A stretch of 64,000 bases of DNA, from positions 41,505,696-41,569,695 of the forward strand of contig CM060188.1 of assembly GCA_030549335.1 (NCBI GenBank). Reading direction: 5' to 3'. Below the pieces are notes generated by a model. That model was not told where the DNA came from. It did not search any database and saw only the letters and a program-made list of their open reading frames with translations. Below are positions 12,159 through 23,381 of this stretch, in pieces (positions within the stretch are counted from its first letter, which is position 1; every line of letters begins with the position of its first letter). This DNA comes from Pontederia crassipes. Lineage: Eukaryota > Streptophyta > Magnoliopsida > Commelinales > Pontederiaceae. Both the position numbers and the translations under genes were made by a program.

Positions 12159-12185
12159 GAGAGAGAGAGAGAGAGAGAGAGAGAG
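12159..12185. repeat. (GA)n microsatellite
   Basis: A run of GA dinucleotides followed by gtgagtgaaag. Confidence 0.9.
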
Positions 12186-12748
12186 TGAGTGAAAGAATGG
12201 CAGCTGCTGGTGAGAAGGTAGTGGCATCATTGAAGATGCTCATGGCATTTCTTATTTGCTGCAGAGCATGCTGGAAAGTACAATATGTAGCTAGAGCATG
12301 TTATGGGCTGCTGGCTAACTGGTAGCTAGGGGGAGGGAAGGAAGAGAGCTCTCAGTCAGTCTCAGGGGACTTGGGGGAAGGCTTGGGGCATCGGGAAGAG
12401 AGAAGCCATTAACACCGAGGTCGGGGGTTGGGAGGGCCAAAAGGATGATGAATACTCCCTCCCTCCCTCTCCATGGACTGGAGACAACTCACAAAGGAAC
12501 ACAGCCATTTTTTTGTGAAACCCATGTCCTGACAATAAACAATGCACTCCCCCCGGATGCATGTCCAACTGCATATATATATACAAAAACATGACTCTCG
12601 CATATGTGTTCACTGCGCAGAATCTAGCATTTAACACAAAAGACCACCTATATAAGGATCTTTATTTCCTAAACATACTTATACATACAATAAATGGGTT
12701 TAGAGTGAAAGTGGCTTGAGTTGAGTAATTTTTCATCGTCAAACGAGA

Positions 12749-13040
12749 ATTTCGGATGATTCTTTAAAGTATAAAATTCATCATAAAATTTTCTAAGAAG
12801 GGAAAAAAATCCGATGTATAAGATGGTCCTAGTTTAAAATAAATTTTTTCATGTTAAATGTTTGAAAAAATAAATTAAACTCTACGTTTATTTTTAAATT
12901 TCAGATGATTTTTTAAAATATAAAATTTTCTAAGAAGGAAAAAAAATCCGATGTACATGATGGTCCTAGTTTAAAATAATAATGTTTTTATCATATTAAA
13001 TGTTTAAAAAACTAAATTAAACTCTAAATTTATTTATTTT
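12749..13040. repeat. Two about 147-bp tandem repeats
   Basis: The block starting atttcggatgattcttt (12749) recurs from about 12896 as atttcagatgatttttt. Both copies contain a ccgatgta...gatggtcctagtttaaaata segment and end in ttaaatgttt...aaattaaactcta. The copies have diverged by substitutions and small indels. Confidence 0.7.
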
Positions 13041-13647
13041 TAATCTAACTATACTAGAATAATTAATTAAGTTCGTATTGGACTCCTTTAAAATAAGTAA
13101 TATTTGATAATATTCAAGTTAACTACATTACAATAAATTAAAGGGGACACCAAATATACTACATGGACTTAGTCGATTGACCTATTAGATATATTACTAC
13201 TATTCATCAAAACCGTATTTATATAATAGATCGATCTACATTCTATGCAGTATACTGCGGCATATACGCCTGCAATATACTTAAGTCTCCGTAGGAGAAA
13301 TAATAAAAGTATGAAATAATACTATTGAAAGTGCAAGTAATAATTTAATTACAATATTATTTAAAAAAACATATTTGGTTTGGGTTGAGTCTTAATTTTT
13401 CTTGTTAGGAGTGAGTCATATATAATTCAAATGGAATGTTTTAGTATTTTAAAAAGTGAATCGGGATCCAATTTTTTTTCATTTCGGGTTGATTTTTAGA
13501 GTGAGACAGATTTTCAGATAGATTTTTATTGACACCCCTATATGGGAATAGGAATATGTAATCTATTTACTGTACACTGAAAACTTACTTTGTAATTTGT
13601 TGAGTTATCTGATGCTTACGTTGAACTACACATAAATACACAACATA

Positions 13648-13669
13648 CTCTCTCTCTCTCTCTCTCTCT
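13648..13669. repeat. (CT)n microsatellite
   Basis: An uninterrupted CT dinucleotide run. Confidence 0.9.
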
Positions 13670-15980
13670 TCCAATCAGTGTCCTTAATTACCTTCCTTTT
13701 TGTCATTGTTTATTAGTTCTGATATTAAGCGAGATCCTCTTAAAGGCAAAAGGCAGCAGTTTAAGCATTGCCTTTTCTCTCTGATGTTTCGAAGAAGCAT
13801 AACAGCAGTTAAAGCTAATTAACGCTTTGCATGGTCGTTAATTACTTTGGAGTGCCCCTAATCTCCTCCTCATAAAGATCATGCATGGCCTTTATATCAG
13901 ATGGATTGAGGAAAGGCAGACACATACAGAAAGGTGAGGCAGCTATAGGAGGATAATGAACTGATAATTCTCTTTCCTGTGGGCTCTGAAAATAAATTTG
14001 ATTAATCAGCAGATGAATTTAATACTAGTTACTTCCTGCAACCTAGGGAATGGAGGAAGGGGGAGTAGTAGTAAGGTTTAGAGGGAATGGCGCCTTGATT
14101 TGTGTTCTTATAGTTTTTTTTTTAATCTGTCCTGCACATAAGAAGTTACAGCAGTACAGGATGAGAGGGAATTGTCAAATTGTATATGGATAACATGCAT
14201 ATGGGGGAGAGGAAGAGGGATCAGGCGGAGGAGAGAGAAAGATGGAGGCATGCAGCAGAGCTGCTACGCATTTAGTGGGGAGGGATGGCGTGGAAGGATG
14301 AGAGCATGCTTGGTCTGGCGAGAGGGGGTTGTGGGCATGGGGGAATGGAGAGGGCGTGTTGAATAAAAATTACAAATGTTTCCTCTGCATGTGGCAAAGA
14401 TGTCCAGCAAGGGGAAGGCTGACCAGTGAAGCAAAACCAGCTAAGGAGCCTTTTAATGGCCCTGTGCCTCCATTTTAATATTCCTCTATCTGCTTCTTCT
14501 TCTCTCGTCTCTATGTCCTATGTAGTTGTAACCTGCAGTAAGTCTAATAAGTGGTGCTTTTTATATGACAGGAACAGTTCTAGTACTTGAATGGTTCTCT
14601 TGTACAAGCTTTGAGGTCCCTAGCAATTTGTTGTGTAGTATGGTCACACAAGGTTAGGGAAAGAGAGAGAGAAAAAGAAAGAAACCAGAAAGCATGATGG
14701 CCTGGAGAATTGAGCATTGGATGTATGAATGTATGAACGAACCTTAGTTGTTTTCAGATTAATAAACATGGAATGCACAAACTCCCTTATCAGTTATGAC
14801 AGAAGGACATGTCGACATAATTTTGAAGAAAGTGGCATTGATGAGCAAACTGAATTGTCACACCAGGACAGAGAAACACAATGATAATTTGACACACTTG
14901 AAAGAACAAAAAGGAAAATAAAAAGAGGAAAGAGAAACAAGTTTTCATGGAACTGGTGTGCAGAAACAAATAGGGGTTGATTCCGTTGACATGCCTGGTA
15001 CCAAGAGATCAGATTAGCGTATAATTACGACCGCAATATCTTGTCTAGAACTCATCATCATTTCTATCTGAGCTTGATCAACACAGTGGATTCATGCTTT
15101 GCATTGCACTAATGGAACTTTCGTTCACTGATTTGGAATCCCACCATGAGGGTAAAGAGACAGTTGCTCCTACCAGTCACTTCATCAAAGGGCCCCTCCA
15201 ATTCGATGGTGGCAAGTTAACCCTATCATGATTCATGAATCGTCAAACCGAGTCACAAAAAACCAGTTGTTCAACTTGTCCTGTCTCTCACCTCTCTTTC
15301 CCTCCATTCTCTGTCCATGTAAAGAATAAAACTGAAAAAAAAAGGTGAAAACTTTGTCACCCAATTTCACTAATCACGTACGTGTGATCTCACCTTGTTT
15401 CATTGTTCAGATATCTTGGCTCCCTAATGCACATGGTACAGGGAGAGAGCCATGGAAGCTGCTCAAGAACATCTTTTCCAGATTAAGGAAAACACAAAAA
15501 AAGATAAGCTAAAAAAAATTAAATGTGCACATATCATAACATAGCATGTCCATATACATCCTACGTGAAAAGAAAATAAGAAGATAATAAAGATGCAAGT
15601 GGAATCTGTGCTACTCTTCATTATTAATAATGGCTTTCTGGATATAAAAAAGAAAGAGAACAGGCCTAAAGGAGATGATGATCGTCTACTTCTTCTTCTT
15701 TTTTTTTTTACTTTTTTTCTTCAAAACATATGAGTACTGGTAAGACTATGTCCATGTTATGCATGATGCATTAAATGCTTAATCAAGAAAGGAGATAAAC
15801 ATTATGATATTTGTTGCCATGATGAAAGTGGAATCGATCGAGACAAGTAAAAGAAGAAGCAGGGGGGGAACAGCTGGGTCCCGAGGGTTTTAGACCAGAG
15901 CTCCCAATGGCCACTTATCGTGCACCTCATCAGTATGATTTTTGTGTCGTTTTGTGTGGTGCATGTGTGGTCGTCGTAAG

Positions 15981-16022
15981 CACGTGTGCTCCCCCTCCCT
16001 CTCTCCTCACCTTTTATATATA
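15981..16022 (+). promoter_or_regulatory. LOG core promoter: G-box and TATA box
   Basis: A CACGTG G-box lies at 15981-15986 and TATATATA at 16015-16022, about 230 bp before the LOG start codon. Transcription would begin near 16045-16055. From there to the start codon I see no other ATG, so the leader appears free of upstream ORFs. A G-box 30 bp from the TATA box suggests bZIP or bHLH control, which is inference. Confidence 0.6.
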
Positions 16023-16252
16023 GGGCCTTCCGAGCGCACTCCAAAGTGATCAAGGAGGCAGGGAATTGTGTGTTGTGTGTGGGTGTTGGGCAAGAGACAG
16101 TTGAGTCCTAGTACTAGGAGAGCAAGAGGAGTGAAGAAAAAAAAAGTGAGTGCAGGAGCTTCCAAATCCACCGAAACAGAAGGAACAAAAAGAGAACTCG
16201 CATTAAGGGAGGAGGAAAAGCTGAAAGAAATAGATTGTGTGCAAGGAGAGTA

Positions 16253-19200
16253 ATGGAAAGAGGGCAGGAGATGAGGCAGTCCAAATTCAGCAGGATATGT
16301 GTGTTCTGTGGCAGTAGCCAAGGAAAGAAGAGAAGCTACCAAGATGCTGCTGTGGAGCTTGGCAGTGAGTTGGTATGTCAACGCCCTTTTTTTTTTGTTT
16401 GCATGTCTTACCTTCTTTCCCATCCTTATGCTGTACCTGTGCACTTTATATACTTCTATCTTCTGTTCTCTAACTTCAAATTCATCTGCCTGGACCCGAA
16501 CTAGTGCACAGTGGCATACCATTTGCTCCTAAGTTCTGAATGCACAATTTCTAGAGAATGCAGTTCACTGGTTCATGTCAAGTTTCTGTCTTGTATCGTA
16601 GTCATACTAAGGGACTCTCTTTCTTCGTCTTATTCTCTTTCCTGTTGGGCCAAGACGCAAACAGTAAGACTTTTTTTTACCAACTGAAATAACTGAGGAT
16701 TGCTCCACAACTTGCACTCTCCAAAGGTTTTGTACGCTCAGTGCTATAATGCTCTCTGTTGTAGGAACCCTCACACACATATAACGTATATGACCCCTCA
16801 CCCCGCAAACACCAAGATATGAACTTTAACGCCTTGATTAGGTGATTAGTAGGTCATCCTCGTGCAAAAAATTAATAATAATAAAGAAGAAATCTCACAT
16901 GTTATGATTTGGATGGGCAAGGACCTCTGGTCCTTGTCCATCACAGCATCACATTGATAACGAGTCATTACTGTGCAAATAGTATGACTGAAAGTACACT
17001 TCTACCCACTCCTTCCTCCTCTCTGAAAAGGACATAAATGCTCTGGGATACATTTAAGAGTCTTGGATGTCTCTGAAACAGCAATTATATTTTGAATCTT
17101 ATTTAAGTCATCAGGAGGTTAATATAACAGAAAGATATGCACGGAAACACTGCATGGTCTGGGTTTATTTGAGCACAGATAACAAAAACCAAAAAACTTT
17201 GTTCTTGGCCCTAAACGAATTGTTCTGTTTTCAGGTGAGCAGGAACATTGATCTGGTGTATGGTGGGGGGAGTGTTGGCTTGATGGGCTTGGTTTCTCAG
17301 GCTGTGCACAGTGGTGGGAGGCATGTCATTGGGTGAGCGAGCTACTTTTTTTTCAGATGTGCAGGTTACTCCATGCAGTTTCAGGAATTGCTTAGTATGT
17401 GATTTCTGATTCATCAGGCTCATTCACTTTGCCTTTTGTGCCTTCCTATGCAGGGTTATTCCCAAGACTCTCATGCCTAGAGAGGTATGTCAGGCTAAAT
17501 TTCTGTTTTCTGAATAGAAAAAGGATAGAAACTTCATCTTGTCTATGTTTCCATCATTCTTGTCTTTTTTGGATCTAAGATGTTTTCATTGTTTTTTCCT
17601 TTCCTTCATCATGAACTTTACCTTTTCCTCATTGTGACTTTTCTCAAAAGCATCTAAAAGTAGGAAGCTTTTATTTTCCTCTTCTGGCCTATTAACAAAG
17701 GGCAGAGGTGCTGTTCAGAGGTTGATGGTTTTCTTTTCTTTTTTTATTCTTTTTGGGCAGATAACTGGTGAGACTGTAGGGGAAGTGAAGCCAGTGGCAG
17801 ATATGCACCAAAGAAAAGCTGAGATGGCAAGACATTCTGATGCCTTCATTGCCTTACCTGGTTAGTGTCATAAAATACAGATTTTATAATTGTAGCAATA
17901 ATCCAGTTCAAGGGTAACATACCTTAATGCTTTACATAGGAAGAAAACCAATGGCTGTTGCATTCTCCTAATGCGAGATTCTCAACTACCATTTGGTCGA
18001 GGAGTAAACATATTGAATTATGTTTATGTTTCACTTTTTTCATTTGTTAACCATATTTATTTTTTATTATTTAACTATATACTATTTTTTTACTATTAAT
18101 AAACATTAAATATTCGTAATAAATATTTTAATTATAAAATGTTATATTTTCATATTTTATTCTCTTTAAATAAAACAAACTGGAATGCAAATATATTTAC
18201 CTTTTTTTAACAATACCATACTTTATTGTTTCATGTTCTAGGATAAATGTAGCAGTGTTTTGTGAGTTTGTGTTCTTTCCCAATGAATAGATGATGTAAT
18301 AATTTAAAAACAAATAGCACAAGAATATAACTACATAAAGTCCATTGCACATTGGAAAGAGAAAGAAAAAAGGCTACTTAATCTAGTGCTGTACCAATGG
18401 ACAGAAATGATCAGGTGATCCTCACTTTGACGGATTTGACTCTGCACTTCCTTGTAACTGGTCCAAAATAAGACACTTGGATCAAGAAAACAGTTCTCTG
18501 TTCCACGGTCTATGTTCACATGAAAAGTGGGGATTATCCGCAGTAGTCATGTTTGATTTCAGGGCATATTCTCTGCTCCATTGACTCCATGGTACAGATA
18601 ACGCCACTATCTAATTTGGTCGACAGAAACAGTAATATTTAGCCTCTACCTCTGAAACGAAATTATGACACCAACTCAAAAGTACTACTTCCAACCAGTG
18701 CATTGGCTGACTGCCCTTTTTGTATGATTATAATGTCTCAACCTATGACTGCTTTGCATCTAAAAGTTGGAGTGTAATGTGGATTACCATCCACATACCC
18801 AGGTTATAACAAGCTCAATGGTTTACATTGATAGTTCAAATTTCAGAACTTGCAAACCAGAAAAAAGAGTAGTCAAAAGAGAAGCCTGCTCTTGTCCATT
18901 GCTGTAACTAAAGACAATTTTATTTGACCGTTTTTGCCTTGTCTATATTATTTTAGCTAGAACTGACAAAGATCATGATTCAGGAGGATATGGGACTCTA
19001 GAAGAGCTGCTTGAAGTGATAACATGGGCTCAGCTTGGCATTCATGATAAGCCGGTAGGCCTGCTAAACGTGGATGGTTATTACAATTCACTGCTGTCTT
19101 TCATTGACAAAGCAGTAGAAGAAGGTTTTATCAGCCCAAATGCACGCCATATCATCGTATCTGCTCCAACAGCCAAGGAACTGGTGAAAAAATTAGAGGT

Positions 19201-20434
19201 AAAATTAACCAGCAGACATCCTATTATCTAGTTGACATAGATCACATGATCATGTGTAGAACAAACTGCAACTTGTTTTCTTTCTTCATGGTTAATGCAC
19301 TACAGTTCTTGTCAGAGAACTAGTATTTTGTGACTGAAAGAAACCACAATAATGGTACAACTTTTGATTAAGCTAAAACATCCCATTATTGGTGAACATC
19401 AAAATCCTGTTCAATCAAGTAAATAAAGTTATGCATCAATGGTAGTGCAGTTGCTAAAATAAACGAGTCTTGTTTCTTTTGTTCAAATTCAAGAGTATCA
19501 CGTATAAATTAGATTCTATAATATTTTGATCTTATCTTTAAATATTAATTTAAGAAGAAAAATGATTGTTTCATTTTTATTCACTAGCTCTAGTCAACGT
19601 GGTGTTTTGAAGAGATCAGTTTTGTCTACTGGAAACTCTAGTTTTAAAACACACCTTAAAGCATCCTCATTCAAGATTGCAGATCCAGCATCATTTTCAG
19701 AAATAAATACGCAAGTCAAAATTCACTTCAGGTGTCTTCTTCCTGGATTCAGAGCTGCCTAGATTTTCATTCCAAAATAGTACCGCCTTTTAGGTGTGAA
19801 TTCCTGAACTTGAAAGTCAACCAAGTTACAAATGTAGCAAGTATCCAAGTTTAAACAAGAGCACTTAAGCCAGGAGAATAGTCGGCCAAGAAAAAATGTT
19901 GAATTTTATTTGCACTGATGTATCAACAATCAAATTATCATCAATTGATATTTGGCATCCATATTTTTCAATGACTGAACACTAACCGAAAAAAGAACAA
20001 GTTTTACTCTTCTGAATCTCTTTTCTCCAAGTAATTGGCACACTGTATGATTATGCCAAAAGATTATAACAAACTATTCAGGAATCCATGTAAGCACATA
20101 AAATTTTCAAGATTTAAATCTGCGTATACATGTTGCATTTTCACATCTGCATGGACATCTACAGCATGAGTAGTAGAATATCCAAATGCCTGTCCATTCA
20201 GAAGACTGACAGACACCTGCATATATATATATTGCATTCCTCTGTCTATGATTTTTGAATGTCCTACATGTAAGCTGCCCCATGCATGCCTCGTATATGT
20301 CATATCAGTAACCTTTTGCCTTCCATTTTGTTCTACATCAGGAGTACGTCCCCCGCCATGAGAGAGTTGCATCCAAGCTTAGTTGGGAGACGGAGCAACT
20401 GGGATACTCCCCAAAGTATGAAATTTCTAGGTAG
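16253..20434 (+). CDS. LOG: Cytokinin riboside 5'-monophosphate phosphoribohydrolase (LONELY GUY family)
   Basis: LOG enzymes release free-base cytokinins from their riboside monophosphates in one step. Six exons were read from GT/AG sites in phase: 16253-16372, 17235-17332, 17454-17484, 17761-17860, 18984-19198 and 20342-20434. They total 657 nt, giving 218 aa, normal for the family. The protein has [11 protein letters not shown] (16-26), [12 protein letters not shown] (47-58), [10 protein letters not shown], then [15 protein letters not shown] with the catalytic Arg near 101. The diagnostic PGGYGTLEE (116-124) spans the exon 4/5 junction. The C-terminus reads [16 protein letters not shown] and ends YEISR. 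No signal peptide or membrane segment is seen; family members act in cytosol and nucleus. The start is the first ATG after the TATA box. Similarity looks closest to the LOG1/3/4 group, from recollection only. No lesion is visible. Intron 4 (1.1 kb) and intron 5 (1.1 kb) hold only AT-rich sequence. Confidence 0.95.
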
Positions 20435-21158
20435 GCAGAGATGGCAAAGAAAGTCAGGCCTGAGGGTGAAACCACATTTTGTTAAGGAAGAGTTTCAACT
20501 TAGGAAGGAAGACCCCATGTGTCTGCTGTCAGGAAATTCCTGGGATTATTTTTGTTACTTTGTATAATATCACAAAATGAGCCTTAATATATAAAAGCTT
20601 TTTTTTAGGAAGGAGAGATACTAGTCTTGGATCATTTAAACCATATCTCTAGAAAAAAAAATAACAATAGCCTCCCATTTCAGGACATGCATAAAAAAAA
20701 GATCAAAATATAGACACGTTGGAAGAAGAATAGTTTCTCAAGATAGTAAAGTTAGAAAGTTACAATGACTCTAGTAGTCATCTTTCGTATTAATGAATTT
20801 CCCTTATTCCAAAAAAGAAGTTAGAAAGTTAAAAAAATTATTATTCTCTGAATAACAAAATTTCAACCAAACACCTCCTAAAGATCTAACACAATGAGAA
20901 TGAGAAGCCAAAGTGATCAATTTTTGCTTCTAGCATGGGTCAAAAGGCGTTTTCCACAAAGGGATGATTTTGAATAACAAGTAGCTTGCACTCTCGTAAG
21001 CAAACTGAGGCACTATCCAGTAGTAAGCTTTTTTTTTTTCATCATTGGTTTTTCAAATTGCAAAATAAATTACTGTGAGGGTGCAATTGAACTCATATTT
21101 TGAGCTCTTCTGAAGCCAACCCTGCCATGTGGCTCCAAAGCTGCCAATTAGCAATTGA
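20435..21158. other. LOG 3' flank, non-coding
   Basis: The likely LOG 3' UTR lies at 20435 to about 20600; an AATATATAAAA-like stretch near 20587 could serve polyadenylation. No gene is recognised in the rest. The piece at 20760-20820 (agtagtcatctttcgtat) resembles the tails of the LINE fragments found in the SAPS introns. Confidence 0.4.
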
Positions 21159-21185
21159 GATATATCTTTATGCATTTAATCAAAC

Positions 21186-22249
21186 CCCGTCCCTGAGATT
21201 TCTTTTTATGTTTTCCTTGTGGAATCTTTGGCTTATCCGTAATGACCTTCATTTTCAGTCCAAGCCATGCTACCATTTTCATGACATGGGAGAGGGTTCT
21301 AGCTAGTTGAATATGTTAGACAAAACTGATCTGAGGCAAACACTCGCACTACCACCCTCCCCCACCTCATGGTCAAGTGGGAGCTGTCATAATGAATATG
21401 TTAGACACAATCAATCTTATGGAATATTTGGTTTATCCGTAATAACGTTCATTTTCGGTCTAAGCATGCCCCCCCCCCTCCCCCCGGTCAAGTGGGAGTC
21501 ATCATAATGAATATATTAGACACAACTGATCTTATGGAATCTTTGGGCAATGACGCTCATTTTCAGTCCAAGCATGTTATCATTTTCGTGACGTGGGAGA
21601 GGGGTTCTGGCCAATCATAATGTACCACCACCCCCTCCCCCCCTCCCACCCCACCCCTTGGTCAAGTGGGAGCCTCCACCCACAGGTTGGGTTAGCCTTA
21701 GCTCGGATGGGTCCTTCGATGGGCTTGGGCGAGCTAGAGTTGCCGGATACATTATTCGTACTGACGTTGGAAACTTTATCTCTGCAAGGGCTCTAAGGAG
21801 GGATGCAGGCTCAGTCTTGGAAATAGAAACTTGGGGACTTATGATGGGTATGTGGTGTTGTATACGACGCGAGCTACAAAAGGTCTCTTGCCGAACGGAC
21901 TCCACTCTTTTGGCTGACATCATCCTTAAAAAGAAGCCTTGTACTTGAAAATTTCTGAATGTTGTACGCCATATTTGGCATGATATAAACCTCCTTGAAT
22001 CTTTTACTTGACATCACATCTATCGTGAAGTAAATCGTGCCGCAGATTTTTTGACCAACCTTGGTTGGAGCTCTATCTTTGACATCTTTTGGGAGGAAAG
22101 CCCTCCTCAGGGCATCCTCAATATTTTGTACGATGACATGTCCCTTTTAATTAATGGTTAATGTATTTTCTTTAAAAAAAATCAAACACATTTAATCTTT
22201 ATGATATATCTTTATGCCTTTAACCTTTAATTCATAGTCATTAGTTTAT
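21186..22249 (+). mobile_element. 5'-truncated L1-type LINE with RNase H domain
   Basis: Only the 3' part of ORF2 remains. FMFSLWNLWLIRNDLHFQ is the usual post-zinc-finger segment (about 21200-21265). An RNase H domain runs from about 21685 to 22150, with WVSLSSDGSFDGLGRARVAG, an internal IETWGLMMG with the catalytic-type Glu, CRTDSTLLADI with the Asp, and HIYREVNRAADFLTNLG. A short A-run lies at about 22173-22181. The two coding parts are separated by three diverged copies of a unit ending ggtcaagtgggag. The 27-bp sequence GATATATCTTTATGCATTTAATCAAAC (21159-21185) is repeated exactly at 22250-22276, which I take as the target duplication. Stops between segments show it is dead. Confidence 0.75.
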
Positions 22250-22276
22250 GATATATCTTTATGCATTTAATCAAAC

Positions 22277-23306
22277 ACTACACACGCACAAATGATAAAG
22301 TAATCCTTCAAAGATAGTTCGTTTATTTAAAGATTAAGATCTCAGGAGTTACAGTGAGGTTATCATTCACTCATGCAACATGAAATATGTTTAAGATGGA
22401 ATTCATGAAGTACAAAAGAAAAGTCTTACCAGAAATAATAACGCGGTGGCAAAATCTGGTTCTCTCAGAAGAATTTTCCTTGGAAAATGAGAAAAAAAGT
22501 ATTTGAACCAAGTTGTCCATGAAAATGAAACACGTCCAACAAGTTTTCTGTTAGGGTGTGTGTGGATGGGATTTACTAGGGATAGATTAGGTTTAATTAG
22601 GGGTAGGGTGTGTTTAAAAATTATATACCTTATGTGGATACATTTTTTAAAATTTTAACTAAGTTGGTAAGTCCGTTAACGGCCCATTTGGCTTATATGA
22701 TAAGTTGGTGTTAAATTTATTTTTAAAAATAAATAATTATAGTTTGAATAAGATTACTTATATCAATAATAACTAATTAGTTATGATACAACTAAAGCAC
22801 TACTTCTCCTGCTTACTTTTTTTTACGTATAAGTAGATATCTCCTTATTAGTCATATTTTTAATTTACCAAACATTGAGTTTTTTAAAACTAACGTACAA
22901 GTGACTTGTGTAAACTTAGCTAAATAGCCTCATCATTTGATTTGAAATTACACCCATCAAATTAATGATTTTAAAAGAGTTAAAAAAATTTATATCCATT
23001 CTACCCTTATTTGTTTTCAATAAAGTAAAATAAATAATTTTTATTAAGAATAATAAAGATATTTACTAAATTTAATCTTCCATAATCCATATATTATATT
23101 TTTGTATAAAAAAATAGATTAAACTAACCTAACACGTACTATTAATTTATATCCAAACAAGATTTATATAAACACTTATTACACTCAATTTTACCAATCC
23201 TGATACACTACTCTAGCTCATCCCTCTTAATTTAAATTACCAATCAAAGTCTTAAAATTTTCAATGTGAACTTTTTTTCTTTTAAATCTTACATAAACAA
23301 ATATAC

Positions 23307-23381
<75 letters not shown>

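Larger units (their letters stand above)
11534..15980. other. Intergenic region upstream of the LOG gene
   Basis: No protein-coding gene was recognised. It contains (GA)n at 12159-12185, a 147-bp tandem duplication at 12749-13040, (CT)n at 13648-13669 and several GA-rich stretches (14640-14690, 14190-14260). An ATG just after the GA repeat (12197) opens only 42 codons with no recognised similarity. The 13.7-16.0 kb part has more balanced composition and may be extended LOG promoter. Confidence 0.5.

Noticed and set aside
11812..12188. Overlapping frames on both strands near 12 kb
   Set aside because: They overlap each other in three frames and depend on a simple ccatgccacgcc run and the GA repeat.
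12197..12325. Possible 42-residue small protein after the GA repeat
   Set aside because: Too short, no recognised family, no promoter evidence.
13740..13790. Small inverted match aaaggca...tgccttttc, considered as a microRNA hairpin
   Set aside because: The stem is too short and imperfect; no known mature microRNA sequence was recognised here or elsewhere in the window.
16007..16522. 171-codon minus-strand frame over the LOG start
   Set aside because: It is antisense to the LOG leader and exon 1 and shows no known family; it is a shadow of purine-rich sequence.
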